DNA of 12,941 bases from JAWPMV01 sp038527215 (GTDB taxonomy: Bacteria; Bacteroidota; Bacteroidia; J057), in the NCBI GenBank assembly GCA_038527215.1, contig JBCBGC010000176.1, positions 1 to 12,941 on the forward strand. The letters run 5' to 3'. This document shows, in pieces, positions 5,916 through 12,854 of this stretch (its first letter is position 1; every line of letters starts with the position of its first letter). The position numbers and the translations under genes are program-made. A model generated the notes under the pieces. It ran no database searches, was not told the origin of the DNA, and saw nothing but the letters and a program-made list of their open reading frames with translations.

Positions 5916-7082
5916 TTAGTTTCTTCGAGGGTTTCTTAGGTTCGCAGGTAGCTGCTGACCTCGCGCGGGGTCAATTCTCAGACTATCTGGCAGGATTGGT
6001 AGGACAGTCTGGCTATTATCTCTCTTCATAAAGCTCTGGTGAACCCAGTTTCCTTGCTTTTTATCCTCCACGGTAAAGCGCAGATAGCCCTGCTGGTTTT
6101 CTTCCGTCTTCCAGCTAGCCCCCTTCCCAAGGGCAAACTCCTTGGTCGCTTTGAGTTCTTTTTTGGTCTCCTGTAAGTATTGCCCCACCTTGGCCTGGTT
6201 CAACATTTCACATTGCTCCTGAGTACTCGTAGCCAAGGCTTCGGTAATCATGGATTGTAAAAGCTTGGGCCACATGGCTTCGAACAAGGCCCGTTGGTTA
6301 TAGAGTTCCACGCCATATATCTCGCCATTGATGGCAAAAGCGACGCCCAGGGCTTGTGGATGCTGCGTTAATAAAGGCTTGAGTTTCCGGCTCATCTCCT
6401 CCTGGGCTTGCTTCAGATCCTTGTTTTCCAAACTCAATTGCAGGCTGCTCCCGGAGCGGCTGTCGGACACGATCACGGTATCGGTACTGGATTTGGACAA
6501 ATTTAAGCTGAGCTTTCGCTGGGTAGCACTCACCTCGTTCCATACCTGGCTTTGGTTCCCATGATAGCGCGCCGCCATGCGCAACTCTTTCGAGCTCAGC
6601 ATGTATTCATTGGAACCAAACTGATCCACCGCTTCCTGGCCCCGTTTTCGCCATCTTCCCTGCTCTACACAAAAGCTGTTCAGCGGGACATTTTTGGCTT
6701 TGGGTGGAATGATCATGTCATAGGCCAGGGTTCGATCTTGCTTCCCGCCTTTAACGATATCCCCCGATTGTATGTAGATAGGCTGATTGCTCAGGTTGTC
6801 AATGCTCAATTGGTTGACCGTGCCGGTTTCCTTAATTCTGACCTTTTTCTGCTGCATAGCCTCCTGAAGCGGGAGGTATTGTTCATCGGTTATTTCTTCC
6901 TGCTTCTCCAACATAAATACCTGCAAGTGCTCGTAGGCATAGGCTGGGCTGATTTTCTCAATAGAAAAAGGGAGGGCTGGTTGATCCTGGGGAGGTTCGG
7001 GCATTTGTTGGGCTGACAAAAAGCTCCAACCGATGAGCCAATAACACAGGACAGAGCATCGTAGGAATTCGTGTGGTTTCAT
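5916..7082 (-). CDS. secreted ARPP-1 family domain protein
   Basis: The ATG at 7082 is preferred over an in-frame one 69 bp upstream because it opens a signal peptide, 'MKPHEFLRCSVLCYWLIGWS' continuing to FLSAQ, with cleavage expected near residue 24-25. The mature protein of about 363 residues shows the conserved blocks of the ARPP-1 family: 'LSNQPIYIQSGDIVKGGKQDR' lies at 97-117 (key GDxxxGGKQDR), then 'FCVEQGRWRKRG' (137-148) and 'SSKELRMAARYHGNQSQVW' (163-181), followed by a helical section (about 220-320) and a C-terminal strand-rich part. The name derives from linkage to ADP-ribosylglycohydrolase and rhodanese-phosphatase domains in comparative genomics; the molecular activity is not established. 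This copy is exported, and neither partner domain is encoded nearby. It lies between two other minus/plus secreted-protein genes but is probably its own transcription unit. Family assignment is from memory of the motif blocks. Confidence 0.8.
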   Translation of the reverse strand: MKPHEFLRCSVLCYWLIGWSFLSAQQMPEPPQDQPALPFSIEKISPAYAYEHLQVFMLEKQEEITDEQYLPLQEAMQQKKVRIKETGTVNQLSIDNLSNQPIYIQSGDIVKGGKQDRTLAYDMIIPPKAKNVPLNSFCVEQGRWRKRGQEAVDQFGSNEYMLSSKELRMAARYHGNQSQVWNEVSATQRKLSLNLSKSSTDTVIVSDSRSGSSLQLSLENKDLKQAQEEMSRKLKPLLTQHPQALGVAFAINGEIYGVELYNQRALFEAMWPKLLQSMITEALATSTQEQCEMLNQAKVGQYLQETKKELKATKEFALGKGASWKTEENQQGYLRFTVEDKKQGNWVHQSFMKRDNSQTVLPILPDSLRIDPARGQQLPANLRNPRRN

Positions 7083-7092
7083 GCTTTTTCTC

Positions 7093-7123
7093 GAAACATA
7101 TTCAGCCTCCCCCTTTGCCTCAA
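7093..7123 (-). promoter_or_regulatory. candidate promoter of the ARPP-1 gene
   Basis: On the minus strand, TTG (7123-7121), a 20-nt spacer and TATGTTTC (7100-7093) differ by one base from TTG-N20-TAnnTTTG. The spacing equals that of the candidate at 2099-2129. The start site would fall only a few nt before the ATG at 7082, implying a very short leader, which lowers confidence. Confidence 0.25.
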
Positions 7124-7319
7124 GCTCCACTGTAGGAAACAGCCTTTTCAATCAACCAAAGGGCAGGACCACTATGTCTGGCAAAAAGGGAGGGTCCTCC
7201 TAAATCCCATTTTTTTCATATGACGGAACAAAAGATAGATTTCTGTATATTGAAAACAGGACACGTATGAGGAAGCCAGAAAGGATCTCTGGCAAGGACT
7301 CTTTGCTATCACAGGGCCT

Positions 7320-8924
7320 ATGCACTACTATTACCTGAAACTCACGCTGAGTCTTCTTTTATGTTTGAGTTTTGCGCCGCCCATCTGGGGGCAAGAAATC
7401 TGCGACAATGGACTGGACGACGACCGGGATGGCTTAATTGACCTCCGGGACCCAGACTGCGATTGTCCGGAAATCGCCCCCACCTCCCTCATCCCTAATC
7501 CTTCTTTCGAAAACAACAATTGCTGCCCTGACCGACGGGCTCAGATGAATTGTGCGCACGATTGGGTGCAGGCGTCTGAAGCCACTACCGATTATCTGCA
7601 CACCTGTGGCTGGATGGGCTGGCCGGATATGCCTGTCCCTACCCCTTTTCCCGATGGGGAGGGCTGTGTAGGATTCCGGGATGGCTTCTTCGCAGTATCA
7701 GGCATTGATCCCAATCCTAACTGGAAAGAATATACTGGTGCCTGCCTCACCTCTCCCCTGCGCAAGGGCGTGGAATATCGCTTTGAATTTTACATAGGCT
7801 TTTCCTTTACCCAATTCTCTCCGGCTATTGATGTCACCTTCTTTGGTTCTCCGAATTGCAACAATCTCCCCTTTGGCAATGGCGACGATGAATTCGGCTG
7901 CCCCACCAATGGGCCGGGATGGAAGAGACTGGCCTCGGTTTATGTGGGCGGGAGTATGTCCTGGAAAAAAGTTCAGCTCACCGTTACGCCAACGGAAGAC
8001 ATGTACGCCATTGCGATTGGCCCTTCCTGTGCCGAGCTGACCAACCGCACCCAAAACACCTACTACTTTTTTGATAACCTCGTTCTGGCAGAGAGAAGCG
8101 CGTTCGATACCCCCATCACCCAGACTGAACCGACTTGTCCGGAAAACAGCACCCTGGAAGTGCTGGATGTGCCCGGCTTTTTGTATCAGTGGTACAAAAA
8201 TGGCGCAGCCCTGGTCGGAGAGACGATGCCTCAGCTTTCTCAGATGTACGGGAATGGTACCTATGAAGTACGGATGGAAGAGCCCGGCGTAGACTGCAGG
8301 GTATCTGAGGCTTTCAACTATGTGGAACCCGACCGGACCCATGTCCAGCCGCTCACTATTTGCGAGGGAGAAGAAATCCGCTTTGGCCCTCAATGGCTTT
8401 CCCAAAGTGGCTCCTACATAGACACCTTTAAGACGGACCTGGGCTGCGACAGCATCGTGCGCCTGGAATTGGTCGTCAACGTAGACGAGCCCGATACCCA
8501 ACGGGTCAAAGTCTATCCGGGCGAAGCCCACCGGGTGGGAACCATCGATTATTATAATCCCGGCCAGTACAGCCCTACCCTGGTCAATCAATACGGCTGT
8601 GATAGCACCGTCTATGTTGAATTGAGCTTCTATGACCTGTTCCCGCCTACAGGGTTTACGCCCAACGGAGACGGCGTCAATGATTTCTTTACCCTCTTCG
8701 GCAATGAGGATTTAATTTCCATTGAGCTATTCCAGGTATTCAACCGATGGGGCAAACTGGTCTTTGAAGGCAGAGGCTGGGCTCCAAATGATCCTACGAC
8801 GGGATGGGATGGGTTTACCGGTGGGAAACCTGCGCCGGAAGGGGTGTATGTTTACCGGAGCAGTTTGTTGTATGAGGATGGAAAAACCAGGATTACCTCC
8901 GGTTCCTTTACCCTGATTCGCTAA
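7320..8924 (+). CDS. secreted multidomain protein with gliding-motility C-terminal (CHU_C, T9SS type B) sorting domain
   Basis: The 534-residue protein starts with a signal peptide (about 1-25, ending 'PPIWGQ'). Residues 26-49 hold a short acidic segment, 'EICDNGLDDDRDGLIDLRDP', like the Asp-rich calcium-binding motifs often found at the start of Cytophaga-type secreted proteins. A Cys-rich region (about 56-258) begins 'LIPNPSFENN' and ends 'YYFFDNLVLAE', which suggests a carbohydrate-binding-like beta-sandwich. An Ig-like segment 'YQWYKNGAALVG' (289-300) follows. Next are two short repeats, each ending in a 'GCDSxVxxEL' or 'GCDSIVRLEL' block (about 345-388 and 397-437). The C-terminus (about 443-534) is the CHU_C domain: 'FTPNGDGVNDFF' (446-457), 'VFNRWGKLVFE' (473-483), 'GWDGFTGGKPAPEGVYVY' (495-512) and 'GSFTLIR'. 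It should be exported by the type IX system and displayed or released; its ligand is unknown. It is a single-gene unit. Confidence 0.93.
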   Translation: MHYYYLKLTLSLLLCLSFAPPIWGQEICDNGLDDDRDGLIDLRDPDCDCPEIAPTSLIPNPSFENNNCCPDRRAQMNCAHDWVQASEATTDYLHTCGWMGWPDMPVPTPFPDGEGCVGFRDGFFAVSGIDPNPNWKEYTGACLTSPLRKGVEYRFEFYIGFSFTQFSPAIDVTFFGSPNCNNLPFGNGDDEFGCPTNGPGWKRLASVYVGGSMSWKKVQLTVTPTEDMYAIAIGPSCAELTNRTQNTYYFFDNLVLAERSAFDTPITQTEPTCPENSTLEVLDVPGFLYQWYKNGAALVGETMPQLSQMYGNGTYEVRMEEPGVDCRVSEAFNYVEPDRTHVQPLTICEGEEIRFGPQWLSQSGSYIDTFKTDLGCDSIVRLELVVNVDEPDTQRVKVYPGEAHRVGTIDYYNPGQYSPTLVNQYGCDSTVYVELSFYDLFPPTGFTPNGDGVNDFFTLFGNEDLISIELFQVFNRWGKLVFEGRGWAPNDPTTGWDGFTGGKPAPEGVYVYRSSLLYEDGKTRITSGSFTLIR

Positions 8925-8975
8925 GGCCTTTTTCCCGAAAAAAACACCTCTCCTCTTATTCAAAAACAGGGGACC

Positions 8976-9007
8976 AAAAAAAAAGGCCATCCGCCAGGCG
9001 GATGACC
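8976..9007 (-). terminator. intrinsic terminator of the lipoprotein gene
   Basis: On the minus strand a hairpin with CATCCGCC/GGCGGATG arms (8988-9004), flanked by GG/CC pairs, is followed directly by nine T residues (8984-8976). It lies about 33 bp after the stop at 9040 and is a textbook Rho-independent terminator. Read from plus, the hairpin comes after the A-run, so it mainly serves the minus strand. Confidence 0.85.
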
Positions 9008-9039
9008 GGAATTATGTATTAAGGCTTGGAGGATTGTGG

Positions 9040-9531
9040 TTATTCTTTTACGACTACATCTACGTACTCGGTGAGAAAGTCGCCTGACTTCAACTCGTCA
9101 AAAGAGAGCTTAAAGACATCATTATCATTGGTCAGGAAGACTTTGGTACCGGAGCTTTCGTTTACGGCCTGTACGCGGAAGTACAAGGAGTTAGGACGGT
9201 AGATCCACTGGTCATTTTCCTGGAAGGAGCTGCCTTCAAGGGCTCGGGCGCTAAAGAAAGCCACCCCAGAACCGTCAGCTACGGCTACATTTTCCGCAGG
9301 AATATTGGGTGTGATCTGATCAGAACCATCAGGATTCTGAGCAATATAATCTTCATAAGGACCTTCGAACCCAAACAGGTAAACCACGGCATTGGGCTGA
9401 GGATTTCCCTGAGCATCGGTGATTTCAAAGTACAGCTCCGCTTCAGGCGTGATGTTGAGGTTGAAACCTTCTTCACAGGCGACCAAAGTGGTGGACAATA
9501 AAACCATTGCGAAGAGATGACGGGATTTCAT
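9040..9531 (-). CDS. small lipoprotein with Ig/transthyretin-like fold
   Basis: The 163-residue protein begins with a lipoprotein signal peptide: positive N-terminus, hydrophobic stretch and lipobox 'TLVAC' with Cys19 as the lipidated residue. The following residues (EEG) give little support for a strict surface-export signal. The mature part starts 'ELYFEITDAQGNPQPNAVVY', resembling the first strands of transthyretin/carboxypeptidase-regulatory or Cna-B-like sandwiches. It contains 'FRVQAVNESSGTKVFLTNDN' further on and ends 'YVDVVVKE'. It is acidic and has no catalytic motif. It should be anchored in the outer or inner membrane; a structural or binding role is likely but not shown. It is monocistronic with a strong terminator, and its upstream spacer of 267 bp is shared with the divergent sensor kinase. 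Confidence 0.85.
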   Translation of the reverse strand: MKSRHLFAMVLLSTTLVACEEGFNLNITPEAELYFEITDAQGNPQPNAVVYLFGFEGPYEDYIAQNPDGSDQITPNIPAENVAVADGSGVAFFSARALEGSSFQENDQWIYRPNSLYFRVQAVNESSGTKVFLTNDNDVFKLSFDELKSGDFLTEYVDVVVKE

Positions 9532-9613
9532 AATGCTAAGTGGTTAGTTGGGTTGTGGTTGCTGCGTATGCGTGCGGTATAATATTTTGAACGAGGCCCT
9601 GAAATAAAAGGAT

Positions 9614-9675
9614 ACACGGAAATGTTTACCCGTGTCATATTTTTGGACATCCGTGATAGCTGCAGGATATTCGTG
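9614..9675. promoter_or_regulatory. array of CCGTG-type boxes in the lipoprotein/kinase spacer
   Basis: ACACGG (9614-9619) and CCGTGT (9630-9635) form a perfect 6-bp inverted repeat with a 10-nt spacer. Direct copies of the same core follow as CCGTG at 9651 and TCGTG at 9671, giving start-to-start steps of 21 and 20 bp from the box at 9630. The regular two-turn spacing suggests binding sites for a regulator on one DNA face. The lipoprotein gene starts about 80 bp away on minus, the kinase about 125 bp away on plus. Confidence 0.35.
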
Positions 9676-9691
9676 ACGGAATTCCGGAGAA

Positions 9692-9720
9692 AAGTGTGCA
9701 TATCCGAAGAAGTGTGTATC
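9692..9720. repeat. AAGTGTG(C/T)AT direct repeat, 18-bp period
   Basis: AAGTGTGCATATC (9692-9704) recurs as AAGTGTGTATC (9710-9720), 18 bp on. It sits about 80 bp before the kinase start, between the CCGTG boxes and the hairpin at 9716-9738. Function unknown. Confidence 0.3.
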
Positions 9721-9738
9721 TTAGAGGAGATACTTTTT
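9716..9738 (+). terminator. terminator-like hairpin in the kinase leader
   Basis: GTATCT-TAGAGG-AGATAC (6-bp stem, 6-nt loop) is followed directly by five T residues (9734-9738) on the plus strand. It has the form of a weak intrinsic terminator, 60 bp before the kinase gene. No plus-strand gene lies upstream for 790 bp, so it may be an attenuator, an operator, or chance. Confidence 0.25.
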
Positions 9739-9798
9739 CCCCTGAAGCGGGCCCCTTCCCCATGACCCGCAAGGCAAATATTCGGATACTCCTGAGGC

Positions 9799-12231
9799 AT
9801 GTTTAATCGACTCATTTTTGCTCTGAAGGAAATGACAGGTATGGATAAGCAGCAGGCAACGCCTCAGGGATCCCAGGCGCTCCCGATTCGAAAAACGATT
9901 TTGGCTGGTTTCAGCCTGGCCATACTGGCGGTAGCCATCATGGGCTATTACGCCTTTAGCAATGTGCAGGAATTGGCCGACTCCATGCGAGAGGTAACCA
10001 AGCCGGACGAGAAGGTTACCCTTTTGTCCCAAATCCTCGACAAGCTCTCTCAGGCAGATGGCATGACGCAGTCTTTTGTCCTCACAGGAAACGCTAAAGA
10101 CATCGACGGCTATACCTGGATTCACCAGGAGATAGAAAAGAAACTCCTGGGCCTGGATTCCATTCAGGTTCCAGACCCGGTGCAGGCAGGCCGGATGAAA
10201 CAGGTGCGCCCTTTGATCCGGGAAAAACAAATCAATGAATTCAAAACCATCCTGGCCATTGCCGATACAGCCACGGCCGGAGATATGATGAAGCGCCTTA
10301 CCCGGGTGTTGGATTTCAGTGCAGAGGAGATCGGAAAGATTGCGGTCAAAAGTCCGGAACAGGACTCTCTCCTGAAAGCCGAAGGATTTTACGCTTTCAT
10401 GGCGCAGGATGGAGATATGCGGGAAACCATCAACGACCTCAACCAAGAGGGCGTCAACCAGATGCAGCAAATCCGCCATTGGATAGAGCGGCTGGAATCC
10501 TATGAAAAAGCCCAACGCACCACTGCTTCCCAGGACGCACAGACCCTGAGCAACTGGACGGCGGCCTTCGTGGCGATTTTTGGCATCGTGGTCCTCATTC
10601 TGCTAGGTGCCTTTCTGGCCAACATCTTCAACCATCTGGCTCGCAACCGCCGCCTGCAAAACAGTCTCAAGGAAGAGAAAGCCCGAGCGGAAAAACTGGC
10701 CCGCGCTAAGGAAGACTTCCTGGCCAACATGAGCCATGAAATCCGCACCCCCATGAATGCGGTAATTGGTTTTTCGGAGCAGTTGAGTCAAACCCGCCTT
10801 AACCAGCAGCAAAATGCCCTGCTTAGTCCCATTCGAGACTCAGCGCACTATCTCCTGGCGCTACTGAATGATATCCTTGATTATTCCAAAATCGAATCCG
10901 GCAATTTCAAAATGGAGGCCATTGGCTTTCACCTGAGTACCATCATGGGAGAGGTGCAAACCATTTTTGCCCAGCAAGCCCGCCACAAAGGCATTGGGCT
11001 ATCCTGCGAATCCACCGATCATTTGCCGAGTGTCCTGGTGGGCGATCCGCTGCGATTGCGCCAGATGCTCTTCAATCTCGTGAGCAATGCGCTGAAGTTC
11101 ACCAAGGAAGGAGAGGTCAAAGTCTCTGCCCTGGCCGAGGCTGAAAACGAACAGGAGATCAGGGTAGCCATTACCGTTGAGGACACAGGGATTGGCATTG
11201 ACCAGGAAAAAATAGACGGCATTTTCTCGAAGTTCATTCAGGCAGATTCCAGTACCACCCGTCAGTACGGGGGCACCGGACTCGGCCTTTCCATCACCCG
11301 CGAACTGGCTCGGCTACACGGAGGGGATATCCGGATTGAGAGTGAGGTAGGCAAAGGCACCCAGGCCACGCTCTCCCTTTTGTTCAAAAAAGGCACCATG
11401 GCGGACCTCGAAACCCAAAACGGCGTCGCGGAACTCCAACACAATCATCTGGCGGGTAAAACCGTGCTCCTGGCCGATGATGAGGCCTATAACCGCGCCC
11501 TGGTCTGCACCATCCTGGAAAAATGGGAAATGAAGGTGGACTCCGTGGAAAATGGAAAGCTCGCCCTGGAAAAACTAGAGGCGCAGGCTTACGATATCGT
11601 CCTCCTGGATGTGCAAATGCCGGAAATGGACGGCATCACCCTGGCCCGCACGGTAAGAAAAGAGCTTTCTATGGAGGTGCCCATCATTGCTTTGACGGCC
11701 ACTTCCACACAAAAAGAAATCGAGGCCGCCCTGGCTGGTGGCATGAACGAACATTTACTCAAACCCTTTCGGGAAGAGGTGTTACACGCTTTACTGATGC
11801 GCTACCTGGCCCCCGAAGCGGTAGAGCAAACTCCTCCTGTTTCAACGCCAGAACCTACCCCCGTCCTGGAAACCGCTACCCCTATGGAAAAAGCCTACAA
11901 CCTGGACGCGCTCAAGCGCATGGGCCAGCAAAACCCCGGCTTCGTGCAAAACATGGTCAAGCTCTTCATCCAGAACACCACCCAGCACCTGGAGGATTTG
12001 GAAAAAGCCCTCCCGGTTCAGGATTGGGACACGGTGAGCATGACCGCCCACAAAATGATCCCCCCTACCCGTCACCTCGGCATGAAAGGGCTGGTCAGTC
12101 AGCTCAAGGAAATCGAATTGGGAACCAAAGATGGCCCGGTGGATGAAGGTATGGCCGAGCAGGTCAGCGGAGTAATGAAGGAGATGCGGACCGTAATGGG
12201 CTTGATGAAAAAAGAGCTGAAAATTGGCTGA
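9799..12231 (+). CDS. hybrid sensor histidine kinase (HisKA-HATPase_c-REC-Hpt)
   Basis: The 810-residue protein is a membrane-bound hybrid kinase. Domains in order (numbered from 9799): TM1 about 33-53; a periplasmic helical sensor about 54-252; TM2 about 254-278 ('FVAIFGIVVLILLGAFLANI'); a short coiled coil (285-305); HisKA with 'NMSHEIRTPMNAVIGFSE' and phospho-acceptor H313; HATPase_c with N-box 'NLVSNALKF' (N426, N430), G1 'EDTGIGI' (D462) and G2 'YGGTGLGLS'; REC with D560/D561, phospho-acceptor D604 ('LLDVQMPEMDG'), T633 and K655; a Pro-rich linker (about 675-697); and a C-terminal Hpt with H751 in 'TAHKMIPPTRHLG'. All catalytic residues are present. The phosphorelay therefore runs within one chain to Hpt and then to an unlinked response regulator, none of which is in the window. 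The periplasmic domain looks like a four-helix type; its signal is unknown. Alternative starts at 9832 or 9841 are possible; 9841 has AAGGA about 12 nt upstream. Confidence 0.95.
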   Translation: MFNRLIFALKEMTGMDKQQATPQGSQALPIRKTILAGFSLAILAVAIMGYYAFSNVQELADSMREVTKPDEKVTLLSQILDKLSQADGMTQSFVLTGNAKDIDGYTWIHQEIEKKLLGLDSIQVPDPVQAGRMKQVRPLIREKQINEFKTILAIADTATAGDMMKRLTRVLDFSAEEIGKIAVKSPEQDSLLKAEGFYAFMAQDGDMRETINDLNQEGVNQMQQIRHWIERLESYEKAQRTTASQDAQTLSNWTAAFVAIFGIVVLILLGAFLANIFNHLARNRRLQNSLKEEKARAEKLARAKEDFLANMSHEIRTPMNAVIGFSEQLSQTRLNQQQNALLSPIRDSAHYLLALLNDILDYSKIESGNFKMEAIGFHLSTIMGEVQTIFAQQARHKGIGLSCESTDHLPSVLVGDPLRLRQMLFNLVSNALKFTKEGEVKVSALAEAENEQEIRVAITVEDTGIGIDQEKIDGIFSKFIQADSSTTRQYGGTGLGLSITRELARLHGGDIRIESEVGKGTQATLSLLFKKGTMADLETQNGVAELQHNHLAGKTVLLADDEAYNRALVCTILEKWEMKVDSVENGKLALEKLEAQAYDIVLLDVQMPEMDGITLARTVRKELSMEVPIIALTATSTQKEIEAALAGGMNEHLLKPFREEVLHALLMRYLAPEAVEQTPPVSTPEPTPVLETATPMEKAYNLDALKRMGQQNPGFVQNMVKLFIQNTTQHLEDLEKALPVQDWDTVSMTAHKMIPPTRHLGMKGLVSQLKEIELGTKDGPVDEGMAEQVSGVMKEMRTVMGLMKKELKIG

Positions 12232-12268
12232 TCCCTCTCCATCTTTCTAAAAAAAATTCACAATTAAT

Positions 12269-12296
12269 TTGACTGGCATTCCTTAATCGGTATATT
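12269..12296 (+). promoter_or_regulatory. candidate promoter of the ArsR-type gene
   Basis: TTGACT (12269-12274), a 16-nt spacer and TATATT (12291-12296) resemble a sigma-70 -35/-10 pair. Initiation about 7 nt after the -10 would fall at or just before the ATG at 12306, so the mRNA may be leaderless. The -10 hexamer lies inside the inverted repeat at 12283-12304. Confidence 0.45.
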
Positions 12297-12304
12297 GCGA
12301 TTAA
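12283..12304. promoter_or_regulatory. candidate ArsR operator overlapping the -10 region
   Basis: TTAATCG (12283-12289) and CGATTAA (12298-12304) form perfect 7-bp arms around an 8-nt AT-rich spacer, as expected for an ArsR/SmtB dimer site. It covers the putative -10 element and ends one base before the start codon, so binding would block transcription of the regulator's own gene. Confidence 0.65.
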
Positions 12305-12305
12305 T

Positions 12306-12626
12306 ATGGGAATTTCAAAAACTGTCGGGTATACCGAGACACAACAAAGGATGGCCGAACTGGCCAAGGCATTTAGCCATCCGGCTCGTATTGCCATCTT
12401 GCAGGAGTTGATCCAGCAGAAGACCTGTATCTGCGGCGACCTGGTGGAAGTCCTGCCCCTATCTCAGTCCACCGTTTCACAGCACCTCAAGGAGCTACGC
12501 GCTGTGGGCATCATTACCGGGGAGATTGAAGGTCCCAAAACCTGCTATTGCATCAATCCGGAAGTCTGGCAGGAAGCACAACAAGCCTTTGGATTGCTGT
12601 GGGAGGATTATAAACGGTGCTGCTAG
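12306..12626 (+). CDS. ArsR/SmtB family winged-helix regulator with CxC thiol motif
   Basis: The 106-residue length is standard for the family. It shows 'LAKAFSHPARIAILQELI' (19-36), then 'KTCICGDLVEVLPLSQSTVS' (39-58) and 'QHLKELRAVGIITGEIEGPK' (59-78), i.e. helix alpha-3, the recognition helix and the wing. Cys41-x-Cys43 align with the Cys32/Cys34 pair of E. coli ArsR that binds arsenite, and further cysteines occur at 80, 82, 105 and 106, the last two being the C-terminus. It is thus a candidate thiol-based sensor of arsenite or another soft metal, or of redox state; the ligand is unproven. A palindrome over its own promoter predicts autorepression with release on ligand binding. No resistance gene follows within the window; GC-rich repeats begin 8 bp after the stop codon. 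Confidence 0.93.
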   Translation: MGISKTVGYTETQQRMAELAKAFSHPARIAILQELIQQKTCICGDLVEVLPLSQSTVSQHLKELRAVGIITGEIEGPKTCYCINPEVWQEAQQAFGLLWEDYKRCC

Positions 12627-12634
12627 GGAAACAG

Positions 12635-12730
12635 CATCTTCCGCCTAGCGCCCCCTTCGAAGGGGGCTGGCAGAATCTACTTGCCGAAGGCAGGCAGGCG
12701 CGAAAGCCCCTTGGAAGGGGCTGCGGAATG
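12635..12730. repeat. GC-rich palindromic repeat element, copy A (MITE/REP-like)
   Basis: The unit contains GCCCCCTTCGAAGGGGGC (12650-12667, a perfect palindrome), a small TGCC-GAA-GGCA hairpin, and AGCCCCTT-gg-AAGGGGCT (12705-12722). Its ends are imperfect inverted repeats (TTCCGC at 12639-12644 against GCGGAA at 12723-12728). Copy B begins 127 bp further on, with about nine differences in the first 80 bp by hand alignment. No coding capacity is seen. Position just after the ArsR gene means it may also act as its terminator. Confidence 0.7.
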
Positions 12731-12761
12731 TGTGAGCGGTGATGTAAAGACCTCGTAACAT

Positions 12762-12854
12762 CCCCTTCCGCCCAGCGCCCCCTTCAAAAGGGGGCTGGCA
12801 GAAACCACTTGCCGAAGGCAGGCCTGTGCGAAAGCCCCTTAGAAGGCTACAGCC
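12762..12854. repeat. GC-rich palindromic repeat element, copy B
   Basis: Same order of blocks as copy A: CTTCCGCC, a CCCCCTTC/AAAAGGGGG stem, CTGGCAGAA, TTGCCGAAGGCAGG and AAAGCCCCTT. The second hairpin has decayed (AGAAGGCTACAG instead of GGAAGGGGCTGCGG), so the right terminal repeat is lost. This suggests an older or truncated copy. Confidence 0.65.

Noticed and set aside
5712..5939. 75-codon plus-strand open frame in the 393-bp spacer
   Set aside because: No family, signal or membrane features and it runs into the 3' end of the ARPP-1 gene on the other strand.
6552..7016. 154-codon plus-strand open frame
   Set aside because: Antisense to the ARPP-1 gene, whose conserved blocks fix the true frame.
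7698..8591. 297-codon minus-strand open frame
   Set aside because: It lies wholly inside the T9SS protein gene on the other strand, whose domains are clear; this frame has no recognisable motif or signal.
9721..10515. 264-codon minus-strand open frame
   Set aside because: It overlaps the sensor domain of the histidine kinase gene and shows no protein family features; a shadow frame.
11523..12146. 207-codon plus-strand open frame
   Set aside because: It is inside the kinase gene in another frame; the composition is rich in Gly, Arg and Pro, typical of a frame-shifted reading of GC-rich coding DNA.
12635..12854. CRISPR-like array
   Set aside because: Only two units, each with internal palindromes and about 90 bp long, with one non-repeated gap; no cas genes.
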